Of a stretch of 64,000 nucleotides of DNA, positions 8,421-15,669 are shown one piece after another. Origin of the DNA: JALYLC01 sp035696365. GTDB lineage: Bacteria; Actinomycetota; Thermoleophilia; Gaiellales; JALYLC01. The notes beneath the pieces were generated by a model. It saw nothing but the letters and a program-made list of their open reading frames with translations, did no database searches and was not told the DNA's origin. The stretch spans positions 62,001 through 126,000 of the forward strand of contig DASRQS010000062.1 in assembly GCA_035696365.1 (NCBI GenBank). Direction: 5' to 3'. Each line of letters opens with the position of its first letter. Position 1 is the first letter of the stretch. A program made the translations under genes and the position numbers.

Positions 8421-9920
8421 ATGTCTGCGACCACGCCCGAAACAGGCACGCTCTCCCGAGAGACCAACTGGTGGGGAGCGTTCGTGATCGGCCTGGCAGG
8501 CACGATCCTGATCATCGGCCTGGTCGGGTTCGCGCTCGTAGCGCTCGGCGGGGCCTCGATCCCGCTCTTCGCGATCCTGACCGCGGTCGGCGTCGTGCTC
8601 TGCTTCTGCCTCGCCGAGCTGGCGGCGATGATGCCCGATCGCGCCGGCGGCCTGCCCTCCTACGCCTTCGAGACGTTCCGGCCGCTGGGCGACTGGTGGG
8701 GCACGCACGTGGGCGGCCTCAGCTCGTGGGCCTACTGGCTCGGCTGGTTCACGGTCGCGCCCATCAACGCCATCCTCGCGGCCAACTACATCATCGCCCT
8801 CTTCGGCATCAACGCGGGTTCGAGCCACACCTTCGGCCCGATCTCGAACGGCTTCGGCGCGCAGGTCTCGGTCACCCAGTTCATCGTCGGCGCGCTGATC
8901 CTGCTCGTGATGTTCATTCCCTGCCTGCTCGGGATCCGGCTCGGGGCGACCTTCGCGTCCGTGCTCGGCATCGCCTCGATGATCCCGCTCGTGCTGCTCG
9001 TGTTCCTCCCGTTCGTGCACCCGAGCAAGATCGACTTCGGCCGCCTCGACGGCTTCGGCCTCCCGGCCGGCGTGAACGGCAGCTGGCAGCTGATCATCGG
9101 CTGGGCGTTCATCTTCACGTGGTCCGTCCTGGCGATGGAGGCGGCCGCCTGCTACATCGGCGAATGCCGCGACCCCGCCCGAGACGCCAAGATCGCGATG
9201 ACCGCGGAGGGGCTGTTCGGCTTCTTCATCTACGTCTCGATCCCGATCATGGTGCTGGCCGTGCTCGGCTCCGGCGTGATCTCGAAGCAGTCCGGCGACG
9301 CGCAGGAGCTGTTCATCTCGTATACCAACGCGCTCTTCGGGTCGAGCGGATTCTGGAAGTGGTTCGTCGGCCTGGTGCTGATCCTCGCGCTGATGCTGTC
9401 GGTGATCAACGCGATCGCAGGCTGCGCACGCGGGCTCTGGCAGAACTCGCACGACGGGGTGCTGCCTCGCTGGTTCGGGCACGTCAACCGGCACGGCGTG
9501 CCCGACTGGGCGATGATCTTCAACGTCGTCTGCTCGACCCTGGTGCTGCTGATCGGCTCCCCCCTGCAGATCTACGTCTTCTCGAACATGGGCTACCTGT
9601 TCGCGCTGGCGGTCTCGCTGATCGGGTACTCGATCTACCGCGCCAGGCGCCCTGACCTCGCGCGCCCGGTGCGCATGCCGAACTGGATGGGGCCGCTGGC
9701 CATGCTCCTGGGCATCGGCCTGCTCGCCATCTGGGCGGTCGGCGGCTACCTCTCGCCGAAGTACGTGGTCGGCACGAACCAGCAGTGGCTGTGGTACGTC
9801 GGCCTCCTGCTGCTCGTCCTCTACGTGCCGCTCTACATGTGGCGCATGGCCGAGGACAAGCGGCTGGGCCACACCTCGTACACCCACGAGGGCGTGTCGG
9901 CCGAGAAGCTGGCCGAGTAA
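8421..9920 (+). CDS. APC-superfamily amino acid/amine permease
   Basis: 499 residues with about twelve hydrophobic helices and the layout of amino-acid/polyamine/organocation permeases. The first helix region reads WWGAFVIGLAGTILIIGLVG and is glycine-rich as expected for the unwound substrate site. It should import an amino acid or small amine at the cytoplasmic membrane. Divergence from gmaS makes methylamine, glutamate or an N-methylated compound plausible, but the substrate is not readable from sequence. GGAG precedes the ATG at 8421. It heads a co-directional run with the Usp, PLP lyase and cyclodeaminase-like genes. Confidence 0.85.
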   Translation: MSATTPETGTLSRETNWWGAFVIGLAGTILIIGLVGFALVALGGASIPLFAILTAVGVVLCFCLAELAAMMPDRAGGLPSYAFETFRPLGDWWGTHVGGLSSWAYWLGWFTVAPINAILAANYIIALFGINAGSSHTFGPISNGFGAQVSVTQFIVGALILLVMFIPCLLGIRLGATFASVLGIASMIPLVLLVFLPFVHPSKIDFGRLDGFGLPAGVNGSWQLIIGWAFIFTWSVLAMEAAACYIGECRDPARDAKIAMTAEGLFGFFIYVSIPIMVLAVLGSGVISKQSGDAQELFISYTNALFGSSGFWKWFVGLVLILALMLSVINAIAGCARGLWQNSHDGVLPRWFGHVNRHGVPDWAMIFNVVCSTLVLLIGSPLQIYVFSNMGYLFALAVSLIGYSIYRARRPDLARPVRMPNWMGPLAMLLGIGLLAIWAVGGYLSPKYVVGTNQQWLWYVGLLLLVLYVPLYMWRMAEDKRLGHTSYTHEGVSAEKLAE

Positions 9921-9923
9921 CGC

Positions 9924-10403
9924 TTGCCGCGACTCGGCGCACGCAGGCGGCTCGACCCCCAGCCGGTCGAGCCGCGCACGGTCCTGCTCGCGACCGACGG
10001 CCGCGAGCCGCTGAGCGGCGATGCCATCGAGCGCGCGGCCGCGCTCGCCTCGCCCGGGGGCGTGGCCGTGCTCGCCATCGCCAAGATCTACGGCACGCAG
10101 TTTGGCCTCCCCCACCCCGGACTGATGCCGACCAAGGCGGAGGTCGACCTGCGGCGAGGCTGGGTCGCGGACGCCATCAAGGCGCTCGAGCGCAAGGGCG
10201 TGGAGGCCGATGGGCAACTGGCAGCCACGCGCAAGCCCATCAAGCTGATTGCGCGGGTTGCGCTGGCCCGGTCGGTCGCGCACGTGGTCGTCGACGAGGG
10301 CACGGCACACGGCGTGCGCCTGATGATCGAGGGCGATACCGGCAAGGACGTGCGCCGGCGGCTGCACGGGGCGGCCGAGGTCATCGTGATCCCGCGGGCG
10401 TGA
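9924..10403 (+). CDS. Universal stress protein (UspA) domain protein
   Basis: 159 residues. PRTVLLATDGRE near residue 18 is the first Usp strand with its conserved Asp, and the C-terminal strand GAAEVIVIPRA closes the fold. The loop before it (MIEGDTGKDVRRRL) is reminiscent of the ATP-binding G-x-rich loop but is not a canonical G-2X-G-9X-G motif, so nucleotide binding is uncertain. Usp domains next to transporters often act as regulatory subunits. The start is TTG at 9924, only three bases after the permease stop. Its stop overlaps the next gene's GTG. Confidence 0.75.
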   Translation: MPRLGARRRLDPQPVEPRTVLLATDGREPLSGDAIERAAALASPGGVAVLAIAKIYGTQFGLPHPGLMPTKAEVDLRRGWVADAIKALERKGVEADGQLAATRKPIKLIARVALARSVAHVVVDEGTAHGVRLMIEGDTGKDVRRRLHGAAEVIVIPRA

Positions 10404-11467
10404 CGCGGGCGCTGCTCAACCCCTCTCCGGCGCCCGAGCGCGTGGCGCCACCGGGCGGGAGCGACGTGCTCACCTTTCACCGGGCGCTGCGTGGCTACGC
10501 GCCCACGCCGCTGCGGGCGCTGCCCGAGGAGACCGAGGCGCTCGGCCTGGGCGAGCTCTGGCTGAAGGACGAGAACGGGCGCTTCGGGTTGCCCGCGTTC
10601 AAGATCGCGGGCGCGTCGTGGGCGCTCGAGCGGCTGCTGGCCGAGAGGCCTGGCGTGCGGTCCGTGTGGGCCGCGAGCGAGGGCAACCACGGGCGCGCAG
10701 TCGCGCGTGCCGCGGCGCAACGCGGCCTGTCGGCGCGGATCTTCCTGCCGGCCGCGACGAGCCGCTCCCGCGCGGGGGCGATCGCTTCGGAGGGTGCCGA
10801 GGTGGTGCGGGTACCGGGCGTCTACGAGGATGCGGTCGCAGCAGCAGCGGAGGCGGCCGGCGAGCCGGGTGCCGCCACCCTCGCGGACGTCGCCTACGAC
10901 GAAGCCGATCCCGTCGCCCGCTGGGTGTCGGACGGCTACTCGACGATCTTCGCGGAGGCCTCCGAGCAGGCAGACGCGCCCTTCGACGTCGTGCTCTGCC
11001 AGATCGGCGTCGGCTCGTTCGCCTCCGCGGCGATCCGCTTCGCGTGCCATCAGTCGCCGCCCGCCCGCGTCGTCGGCGTCGAGCCGGCGACCGCCGCCTG
11101 CGCCATGGCGTCGCTCGCAGCCGGCCGGCCAGTCGTGATCGACACGCCGGGCACGAGCATGGCGGGGCTGAACTGCGCGACGCCCTCGCACGCCGCCTGG
11201 CCGGCGCTGCGCGACGGCCTCACGGGCTGCGTGGCGATCTCCGACGACGAGTCGCGCGCCGCGATGCGCGACCTGGCGTCAATGGGCGTGGTCGCCGGCG
11301 ACTGCGGCGCGGCCTCGCTGGCGGCGCTGCGCGCGCTCGTGCACGACCCCGAATGCGCCGAGCTCGCGCGCGGCGCGGGGTTGGGATCCGCAAGCCGCGT
11401 GCTACTGGTATCGACTGAGGGCGCGACCGACCCCGAGGCCTATGCCGAGACGATGGAGCGCACATGA
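10400..11467 (+). CDS. PLP-dependent lyase, diaminopropionate ammonia-lyase-like
   Basis: 355 residues of the fold-type II PLP family. LPAFKIAGASWAL holds the Schiff-base lysine at about residue 68, and ASEGNHGRAVARAA is the substrate loop. The closest pattern I recognise is 2,3-diaminopropionate ammonia-lyase (pyruvate plus two ammonia), though threonine dehydratase-like activity is possible. The GTG at 10400 overlaps the Usp stop by four bases (GTGA), and its own stop overlaps the next ATG. It could supply pyruvate or ammonia from an imported amino acid. Its link to the methylamine genes is positional only. Confidence 0.75.
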   Translation: MTRALLNPSPAPERVAPPGGSDVLTFHRALRGYAPTPLRALPEETEALGLGELWLKDENGRFGLPAFKIAGASWALERLLAERPGVRSVWAASEGNHGRAVARAAAQRGLSARIFLPAATSRSRAGAIASEGAEVVRVPGVYEDAVAAAAEAAGEPGAATLADVAYDEADPVARWVSDGYSTIFAEASEQADAPFDVVLCQIGVGSFASAAIRFACHQSPPARVVGVEPATAACAMASLAAGRPVVIDTPGTSMAGLNCATPSHAAWPALRDGLTGCVAISDDESRAAMRDLASMGVVAGDCGAASLAALRALVHDPECAELARGAGLGSASRVLLVSTEGATDPEAYAETMERT

Positions 11468-11919
11468 GACTGGACGATGCATCGCAGCTCGCCGAGAGCC
11501 TCGCCTCGCCGGCGCCCGAGCCCGCCGCCGGGATCGCGCTGTGCACCACGGGTGCGATGGCCGCTGCGCTGGTGGCCAAGGCCTGCGCGCTCTCGCCCGA
11601 CGCCTCGCTCGAGGCCGAGCACGCCCGCGCGAACGACCTGCGAGCGGAGCTGCTCGCGACGGCCGAGCGCGATGTCGCGGCCTTCTACGGCGTGCTGGAG
11701 GTGCGGCGGGGCGGCGGAGACGAGCGCGAGGCGTGGGCGGTCGCCGCGCTCGTGCTGCGCGACGCTGCGGCGCTGCTCGAAGAGACGCGCTTCCTCGCCG
11801 AGGACGTGGCCGCCCGCTGCCGCAGGGCGCTCAGCGGCGAGCCGCTGGCCGCGGGTCTGCTGGCGGCCGGCGCAGAGCGCGCGGCGCTGGCGCTGGCGGA
11901 GATCGACGAGGGCGGCTAG
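11464..11919 (+). CDS. Cyclodeaminase/cyclohydrolase (FTCD_C/FchA)-like protein, short
   Basis: 151 residues, shorter than the usual 200 or so. The opening (DDASQLAESLASPAPEPAAG then AMAAALVAKACAL) resembles the FTCD_C domain, which as FchA hydrolyses 5,10-methenyl-THF and as cyclodeaminase acts on formimino-THF. The usual glycine-rich loop after SPAP (PGGGSA) is altered to EPAAGIA, so catalysis is uncertain. The ATG overlaps the PLP lyase stop (ATGA). With formate-THF ligase nearby it would fit C1 oxidation on folate. A perfect hairpin follows at 11935. Confidence 0.55.
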   Translation: MRLDDASQLAESLASPAPEPAAGIALCTTGAMAAALVAKACALSPDASLEAEHARANDLRAELLATAERDVAAFYGVLEVRRGGGDEREAWAVAALVLRDAAALLEETRFLAEDVAARCRRALSGEPLAAGLLAAGAERAALALAEIDEGG

Positions 11920-11934
11920 CTCGTTCAGGCCTCT

Positions 11935-11967
11935 GCTTCGGCGGGCGGTACGACCGCCCGCCGAAGC
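11935..11967. terminator. Bidirectional terminator hairpin
   Basis: GCTTCGGCGGGCGGT (11935-11949) pairs exactly with 11953-11967 around an ACG loop, a 15-bp perfect stem. It lies between the convergent cyclodeaminase-like gene and the small barrel protein, so it likely ends both transcripts. There is no T tract. Confidence 0.75.
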
Positions 11968-11974
11968 GGTGCCA

Positions 11975-12238
11975 TCAAGCCTCGACGAGGATCACCAGGG
12001 TCTCGGGCAGCACGCCGTCGTGCTCCATCGCGTCGGCGCCTGCCTGGCCCTGCAGCGCGGCCTGCACGGCCTCCATGTCGGGGACGTCCATCAGCACCGC
12101 GACGCGCTTCGGGTTCTCGGGATCCACGAACGTGCGGATGCCCGTCACGCCGAGGGGCCCGAAGAACTCCTCACGCCTCGGCGACGCAAGCCAGTGGTCG
12201 GTGTCCTTCACGTCGTGGTAGCCAATCACGGTGGGCAT
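11975..12238 (-). CDS. Small dimeric alpha/beta-barrel-like protein, function unknown
   Basis: 87 residues starting MPTVIGYHDVKD. The pattern of a strand, a helix and RVAVLMDVPDMEAVQAAL resembles ferredoxin-like alpha/beta dimeric proteins (ABM/DabB type). No active-site residue can be named. ATG 12238 is chosen because GAGGAG lies six bases upstream; a longer frame to 12274 lacks such a site. The gene stands alone between the terminator and the HD-GYP gene. Confidence 0.65.
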   Translation of the reverse strand: MPTVIGYHDVKDTDHWLASPRREEFFGPLGVTGIRTFVDPENPKRVAVLMDVPDMEAVQAALQGQAGADAMEHDGVLPETLVILVEA

Positions 12239-12340
12239 CGCGCACTCCTCGGGTCGACGGGTACCGGCGGCCACCGGTGACCTCGCGCCCGGGATCCTCG
12301 CACGTCCGATGCGAACTCGCCAGCCCTCTCGCGGCGGGCC

Positions 12341-12961
12341 TCAGGCGGCGATCGAGAGCCGCGCTCGCGCACGCTGCGGGCGCAGCTGCGCGGAGTGCCC
12401 GATGCTGCGCCGCAGGAACGCCTCGACGAGCACGGGGTCGAACTGGGTACCGGCGCCCGCCTCGAGCTCACTGCTCGCCTGCTGCACCGTCATCGAGTTC
12501 CGGTACGGGCGGTCTGCGAGCATCGCGTCGTAGGCGTCCGCGATCGCCAGCACGCGCGAGACGAGCGGGATTCGCTCGCCCGCCAGGCCATGCGGGTAGC
12601 CGGTGCCGTCCCAGCGCTCGTGGTGATGGCGCAGGATCGTGGCGATGCCCGTCAGGTCGGCCCGCTCGGCGAGCTGCGCGCTGGCGCTCGGGTGGCGCTT
12701 GACGGTGTCGTACTCACCGGCGTCGAGCCTGCCCGGCTTGAGCAGCACCGCGCGCGGCACGATGATCTTGCCGACGTCGTGGAGGAGCCCCGCGAGCGTC
12801 GTCTGCGCCACCGCACGGCCGTCGAGCCCGGCGGCGTCGGCCAGCTCGATTGCCACGCGCGAGACGCGCGTGGAGTGCTCCGCGTCGGTGGAGATCTGCG
12901 GGTCGAGCCAGCGTGCGAGCTCGAGCAGTCGCGAGAGGTCGATGCGCTGGCCCTGGTCCAC
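12341..12961 (-). CDS. HD-GYP domain protein, probable cyclic-di-GMP phosphodiesterase
   Basis: 206 residues, essentially a bare HD-GYP domain. HD at 61-62 in LLHDVGKI, then HHHERWDGTGYPHGL with GYP at 121-123, and DAYDAMLADRPYR match the HD-GYP signature. The family hydrolyses cyclic di-GMP in the cytoplasm. There is no receiver, PAS or membrane part in the annotated frame. The GTG start at 12961 has no clear Shine-Dalgarno; the frame stays open upstream through TQSGRYLINHSS, so the true start is uncertain. It follows formate-THF ligase on the same strand after a 95-base leader with unusual structure. Confidence 0.88.
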   Translation of the reverse strand: MDQGQRIDLSRLLELARWLDPQISTDAEHSTRVSRVAIELADAAGLDGRAVAQTTLAGLLHDVGKIIVPRAVLLKPGRLDAGEYDTVKRHPSASAQLAERADLTGIATILRHHHERWDGTGYPHGLAGERIPLVSRVLAIADAYDAMLADRPYRNSMTVQQASSELEAGAGTQFDPVLVEAFLRRSIGHSAQLRPQRARARLSIAA

Positions 12962-13021
12962 TGACGAATGATTGATCAGGTATCGCCCGCTTTGCGTCCC
13001 TCACGCGGGTGAAGCTCTCGC
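12962..13021 (-). promoter_or_regulatory. Structured leader of the HD-GYP gene with a c-di-GMP-I-like core string
   Basis: On the minus strand GGGACGCAAAGC occurs at 13000-12989, identical to the best conserved stretch of class I cyclic-di-GMP riboswitches. It follows a small hairpin (CTTCAC/GTGAGG), and CCCGC/GCGGG can pair around it. The GAAA loop, its receptor and the second helix are not evident, so this is a suggestion, not a riboswitch call. Confidence 0.25.
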
Positions 13022-13050
13022 CGAAAGCTGCAGGAAAAGCAGTCCTTTCG
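13022..13050 (-). terminator. Hairpin downstream of fhs
   Basis: On the minus strand CGAAAG (13050-13045) pairs with CTTTCG (13027-13022) and CTGC with GCAG inside it, with a GA bulge and a TTTTCCT loop. It starts seven bases after the fhs stop and may terminate or stabilise that transcript. Confidence 0.4.
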
Positions 13051-13056
13051 AACGGG

Positions 13057-14730
13057 CTAGAAGAGGCCGACCGTCCGTCCCTGGTCGTCGATGTCGATGC
13101 TCAGGCCGGCGGGCGTCTTCCCCAGACCTGGCATCTGCACGATCGTGCCGCAGAGCGCGGTCACGAAACCGGCGCCCGTATAGGCTCGCAGGTCGCGGAT
13201 CGGCACCGTGAAGCCCGTGGGAGCTCCCTGCCGCGCCGGATCGTGCGAGATCGAGAGATGCGTCTTCGCCATGCAGATCGGCAGGTCGCCGTACAACTCG
13301 TTGAAGCGCTTGAGCTTGGCATGCGCGTCCGGCAGGAACTCGACGCCGTCGGCTCCGTAGACCTGGGTCGCGATGGCGGCGATCTTGTCCTCGATCGGAG
13401 CGTCGTCGGGATAGGTCAACGTGAAGTCGCTGGGCGCGTTCGCGGCCTTGACGACGGCGCGCGCCAGGTCGGCGGCGCCCTCGCCGCCGTCGACGACGGC
13501 GGTGTTGTACTGCGCATCGAGCGCGCCCGCCTCGAGGGAGAGCGCGCGCACGAGCTCGACCTCCTCGTCGGTGTCGTTGGGGAAGCGATTGACGGCGACG
13601 ATGCACGGCATGCCGAAGCCCTTCGCCGTGCGGATGTGCGCGGCCAGGTTCGCGATGCCGGCGCGCAGCTGCGCGAGCGACTCCTCGGGCGAGCTCGCAC
13701 TGCCGTCGGGCGAGCCGCCGTGCAAGCGCAGCGCCTTGACGGTCGCGACGATCACGACGGCGGACGGCCGGATCCCGCCCTGGCGGCAGACGATGTCCAT
13801 GAATTTCTGCATGCCCATGTCCGCGCCGAAGCCCGACTCCGTGATCACGTAGTCCGCCAGCTTGAGCGCGATGCGGTCGGCGACGAGGGACGAGTTGCCG
13901 TGCGCGATGTTGGCGAACGGCCCGCAGTGGACGAAGGCGGGCTGCCCTTCGAGCGTCTGCACGAGGTTCGGCATGATCGCGTCCTTGAGCAGGACCGCCA
14001 TCGAGCCGGCGCACCCGATCTGCTCGGCCGTGACGGGCTCGCCGGAGCGGTTGAACGCCACGGTGATCGCACCGAGACGCTGCCGCAGGTCGGTGAGGTC
14101 GCGCGCGAGGGCGAGGATCGCCATGACCTCGGAGGCCGCGGTGATGTCGAAGCCCGTCTCGCGCGGCGAGCCGTTGGTGGCTCCTCCGAGTCCCGTGATG
14201 ATGCTGCGGAGACCGCGATCGTTCATGTCGACACAGCGGCGCCACGAGATCGAGTGCGGGTCGATGTCGAGCTCGTTGCCGTGCATCACGTGCGCATCGA
14301 GGAACGCGGCGAGGAGGTTGTTGGCGGCCGAGATCGCATGCATGTCGCCCGTGAAATGGAGGTTGAGATCCTCCATCGGGACGACCTGTGCGTAGCCGGC
14401 GCCGGCCGCGCCGCCCTTGATGCCGAAGACGGGGCCGAGCGAGGCCTCGCGGATGCACAGCAGCGCCGTCTCGCCGATCGCGCCCATGCCCTGCGTGAGC
14501 GAGACGGACGTCGTCGTCTTGCCCTCACCCGCCTTGGTCGGCGTGATGGCGGTCACGCAGATGATCTTGCCGTCGGGTTTGTCCTTGAGGCGATCGAGCA
14601 CCGACAACCGGATCTTCGCCTTGTAGCGGCCGTACGGCTCGACCTCGGCGTCCTCGAGGCCGGCGGCCGCCGCGACCTCCTGGATCGGGCGGAGCTCGGC
14701 CTCCTGTGCGATCTCGAGACTGCTCTTCAC
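13057..14730 (-). CDS. fhs: Formate-tetrahydrofolate ligase
   Basis: 557 residues, full length for the family. The P-loop TPTKAGEGKTTTSVSL lies near residues 63-78, and LCIREASLGPVFGIKGGAAG and LTGDMHAI-type blocks follow as expected. The enzyme interconverts formate, THF and ATP with 10-formyl-THF. In methylamine users it can run in the formate-releasing, ATP-yielding direction; elsewhere it feeds purine synthesis. It is transcribed away from the XRE-cupin regulator, with a palindrome in the shared 103-base spacer. I saw no ZTP (pfl) riboswitch in the leader. Confidence 0.95.
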   Translation of the reverse strand: MKSSLEIAQEAELRPIQEVAAAAGLEDAEVEPYGRYKAKIRLSVLDRLKDKPDGKIICVTAITPTKAGEGKTTTSVSLTQGMGAIGETALLCIREASLGPVFGIKGGAAGAGYAQVVPMEDLNLHFTGDMHAISAANNLLAAFLDAHVMHGNELDIDPHSISWRRCVDMNDRGLRSIITGLGGATNGSPRETGFDITAASEVMAILALARDLTDLRQRLGAITVAFNRSGEPVTAEQIGCAGSMAVLLKDAIMPNLVQTLEGQPAFVHCGPFANIAHGNSSLVADRIALKLADYVITESGFGADMGMQKFMDIVCRQGGIRPSAVVIVATVKALRLHGGSPDGSASSPEESLAQLRAGIANLAAHIRTAKGFGMPCIVAVNRFPNDTDEEVELVRALSLEAGALDAQYNTAVVDGGEGAADLARAVVKAANAPSDFTLTYPDDAPIEDKIAAIATQVYGADGVEFLPDAHAKLKRFNELYGDLPICMAKTHLSISHDPARQGAPTGFTVPIRDLRAYTGAGFVTALCGTIVQMPGLGKTPAGLSIDIDDQGRTVGLF

Positions 14731-14795
14731 GCTCGCGTACTCCCGTCAGAAGGGTCCATTGGAGGCTGCGTGCCGCGCCGGAGGATACGCGCGGA

Positions 14796-14812
14796 GTCGC
14801 GCATTGCGCGAC
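14796..14812. promoter_or_regulatory. Palindromic operator candidate between fhs and the XRE-cupin gene
   Basis: GTCGCGCA-T-TGCGCGAC is a perfect 8-bp dyad, 22 bases upstream of the regulator's GTG and within the fhs leader. XRE-cupin regulators often bind such sites next to their own gene, so this is a reasonable autoregulatory operator. Confidence 0.4.
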
Positions 14813-14833
14813 GGTCGCTGCGAGACTTGCGCG

Positions 14834-15445
14834 GTGGAAGACACCGACAACGAGGCAAGGCCGTCCGGCGAGGGCGTGCTGCGGGAGGCGATCGGCCGGC
14901 AGATCCGCGAGTTCCGTACGGCGCTCGGTATGACGGTCGCCGAGCTCGGCCGTCAGAGCGACCTTTCCCCCGGCGCGATCTCGAAGATCGAGCGCGGCCT
15001 GACACCGCCGTCGCTGGCCAGCCTCAGCGCGATCGCCGGGGCGCTGGCCGTCCCCGTCACGGCCCTCTTCCGCAAGCACGAGGAGCAGCGCGACGCCTCC
15101 CACGTCGAGGCGGGCAAGGGCCTCGTGATCGAGCGCCGCGGAACGCGCGTCGGCCACCGCTACGAGCTGCTCGGCCACACGATCAGCGGCCGCGTGGCGA
15201 TCGAGCCGTATCTCGTGACGCTGACAGAGGAGTCGGAGGTCTTCCCGCTCTTCCAGCACGCGGGCGTCGAGTTCCTCTACCTGCTGGAGGGCGAGGTGCT
15301 CTACCGCGCAGCCGGCGCGACCTACAACCTCCGCCCGGGCGACTCCCTGCTCTTCGACGGAGACGTTGCGCACGGCCCGGAGCAGCTGATCCGCTTGCCA
15401 ATCCGCATGCTGGCAATCATCTCCCGGACGGCCGAAGACCGATGA
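14834..15445 (+). CDS. XRE-family regulator with C-terminal cupin sensor
   Basis: 203 residues from GTG 14834. An XRE helix-turn-helix spans about residues 14-75 (LGMTVAELGRQSDLSPGAIS then KIERG). A cupin domain fills 120-195 (FQHAGVEFLYLLEGEVLY, then GDSLLFDGDVAHG). Such proteins are soluble repressors or activators whose cupin binds a small ligand. Flanking fhs and mgsABC, it is the most likely local regulator of the C1/methylamine genes. The Shine-Dalgarno is weak, and an upstream in-frame start at 14759 would add unlikely residues. Confidence 0.85.
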   Translation: MEDTDNEARPSGEGVLREAIGRQIREFRTALGMTVAELGRQSDLSPGAISKIERGLTPPSLASLSAIAGALAVPVTALFRKHEEQRDASHVEAGKGLVIERRGTRVGHRYELLGHTISGRVAIEPYLVTLTEESEVFPLFQHAGVEFLYLLEGEVLYRAAGATYNLRPGDSLLFDGDVAHGPEQLIRLPIRMLAIISRTAEDR

Positions 15446-15449
15446 GCGC

Positions 15450-15558
15450 AACGCTCGGGGTCAGGTCCGCATCACTGGGGTCTGACCCCGGCGTTGCGGG
15501 CCAGACCCCAGCGTTGAGACCCCCAGCGTCCGAGACCCCAGTCGGCACCGACGGGGTC
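15450..15558. repeat. Repeat cluster A: degenerate copies of the GGGGTCTGRCCC palindrome
   Basis: Starting five bases after the regulator stop, diverged copies occur in both orientations. They include GGGGTCAGG near 15457, a perfect GGGGTC-T-GACCC at 15477-15489, GGGCCAGACCCC at 15498-15509 with flanking AACGCT/AGCGTT pairs, and partial GAGACCCC copies near 15516 and 15533. The same core recurs at 18.6 and 33.9 kb. Confidence 0.75.
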
Positions 15559-15578
15559 AAGAACCCATCCGCGGGTTT

Positions 15579-15607
15579 ACCCACAGGAAACTTTGATTCC
15601 TGTGGGT
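15579..15607. promoter_or_regulatory. 11-bp hairpin upstream of mgsA
   Basis: ACCCACAGGAA (15579-15589) pairs exactly with 15597-15607 around a 7-base loop, 62 bases before mgsA. It could be an operator for the adjacent regulator, a terminator/attenuator, or part of the mobile repeat cluster. Confidence 0.4.
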
Positions 15608-15669
15608 TGCCAGGACTTCTCGTATCCGGTAGGTTGCCTGGGCCAACCAGTGAGGGGTGACTCGCGGTC

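Noticed and set aside
14731..14833. ZTP (pfl) riboswitch before formate-THF ligase
   Set aside because: The conserved CCGCCUGGGC-type segment is absent on the fhs strand.
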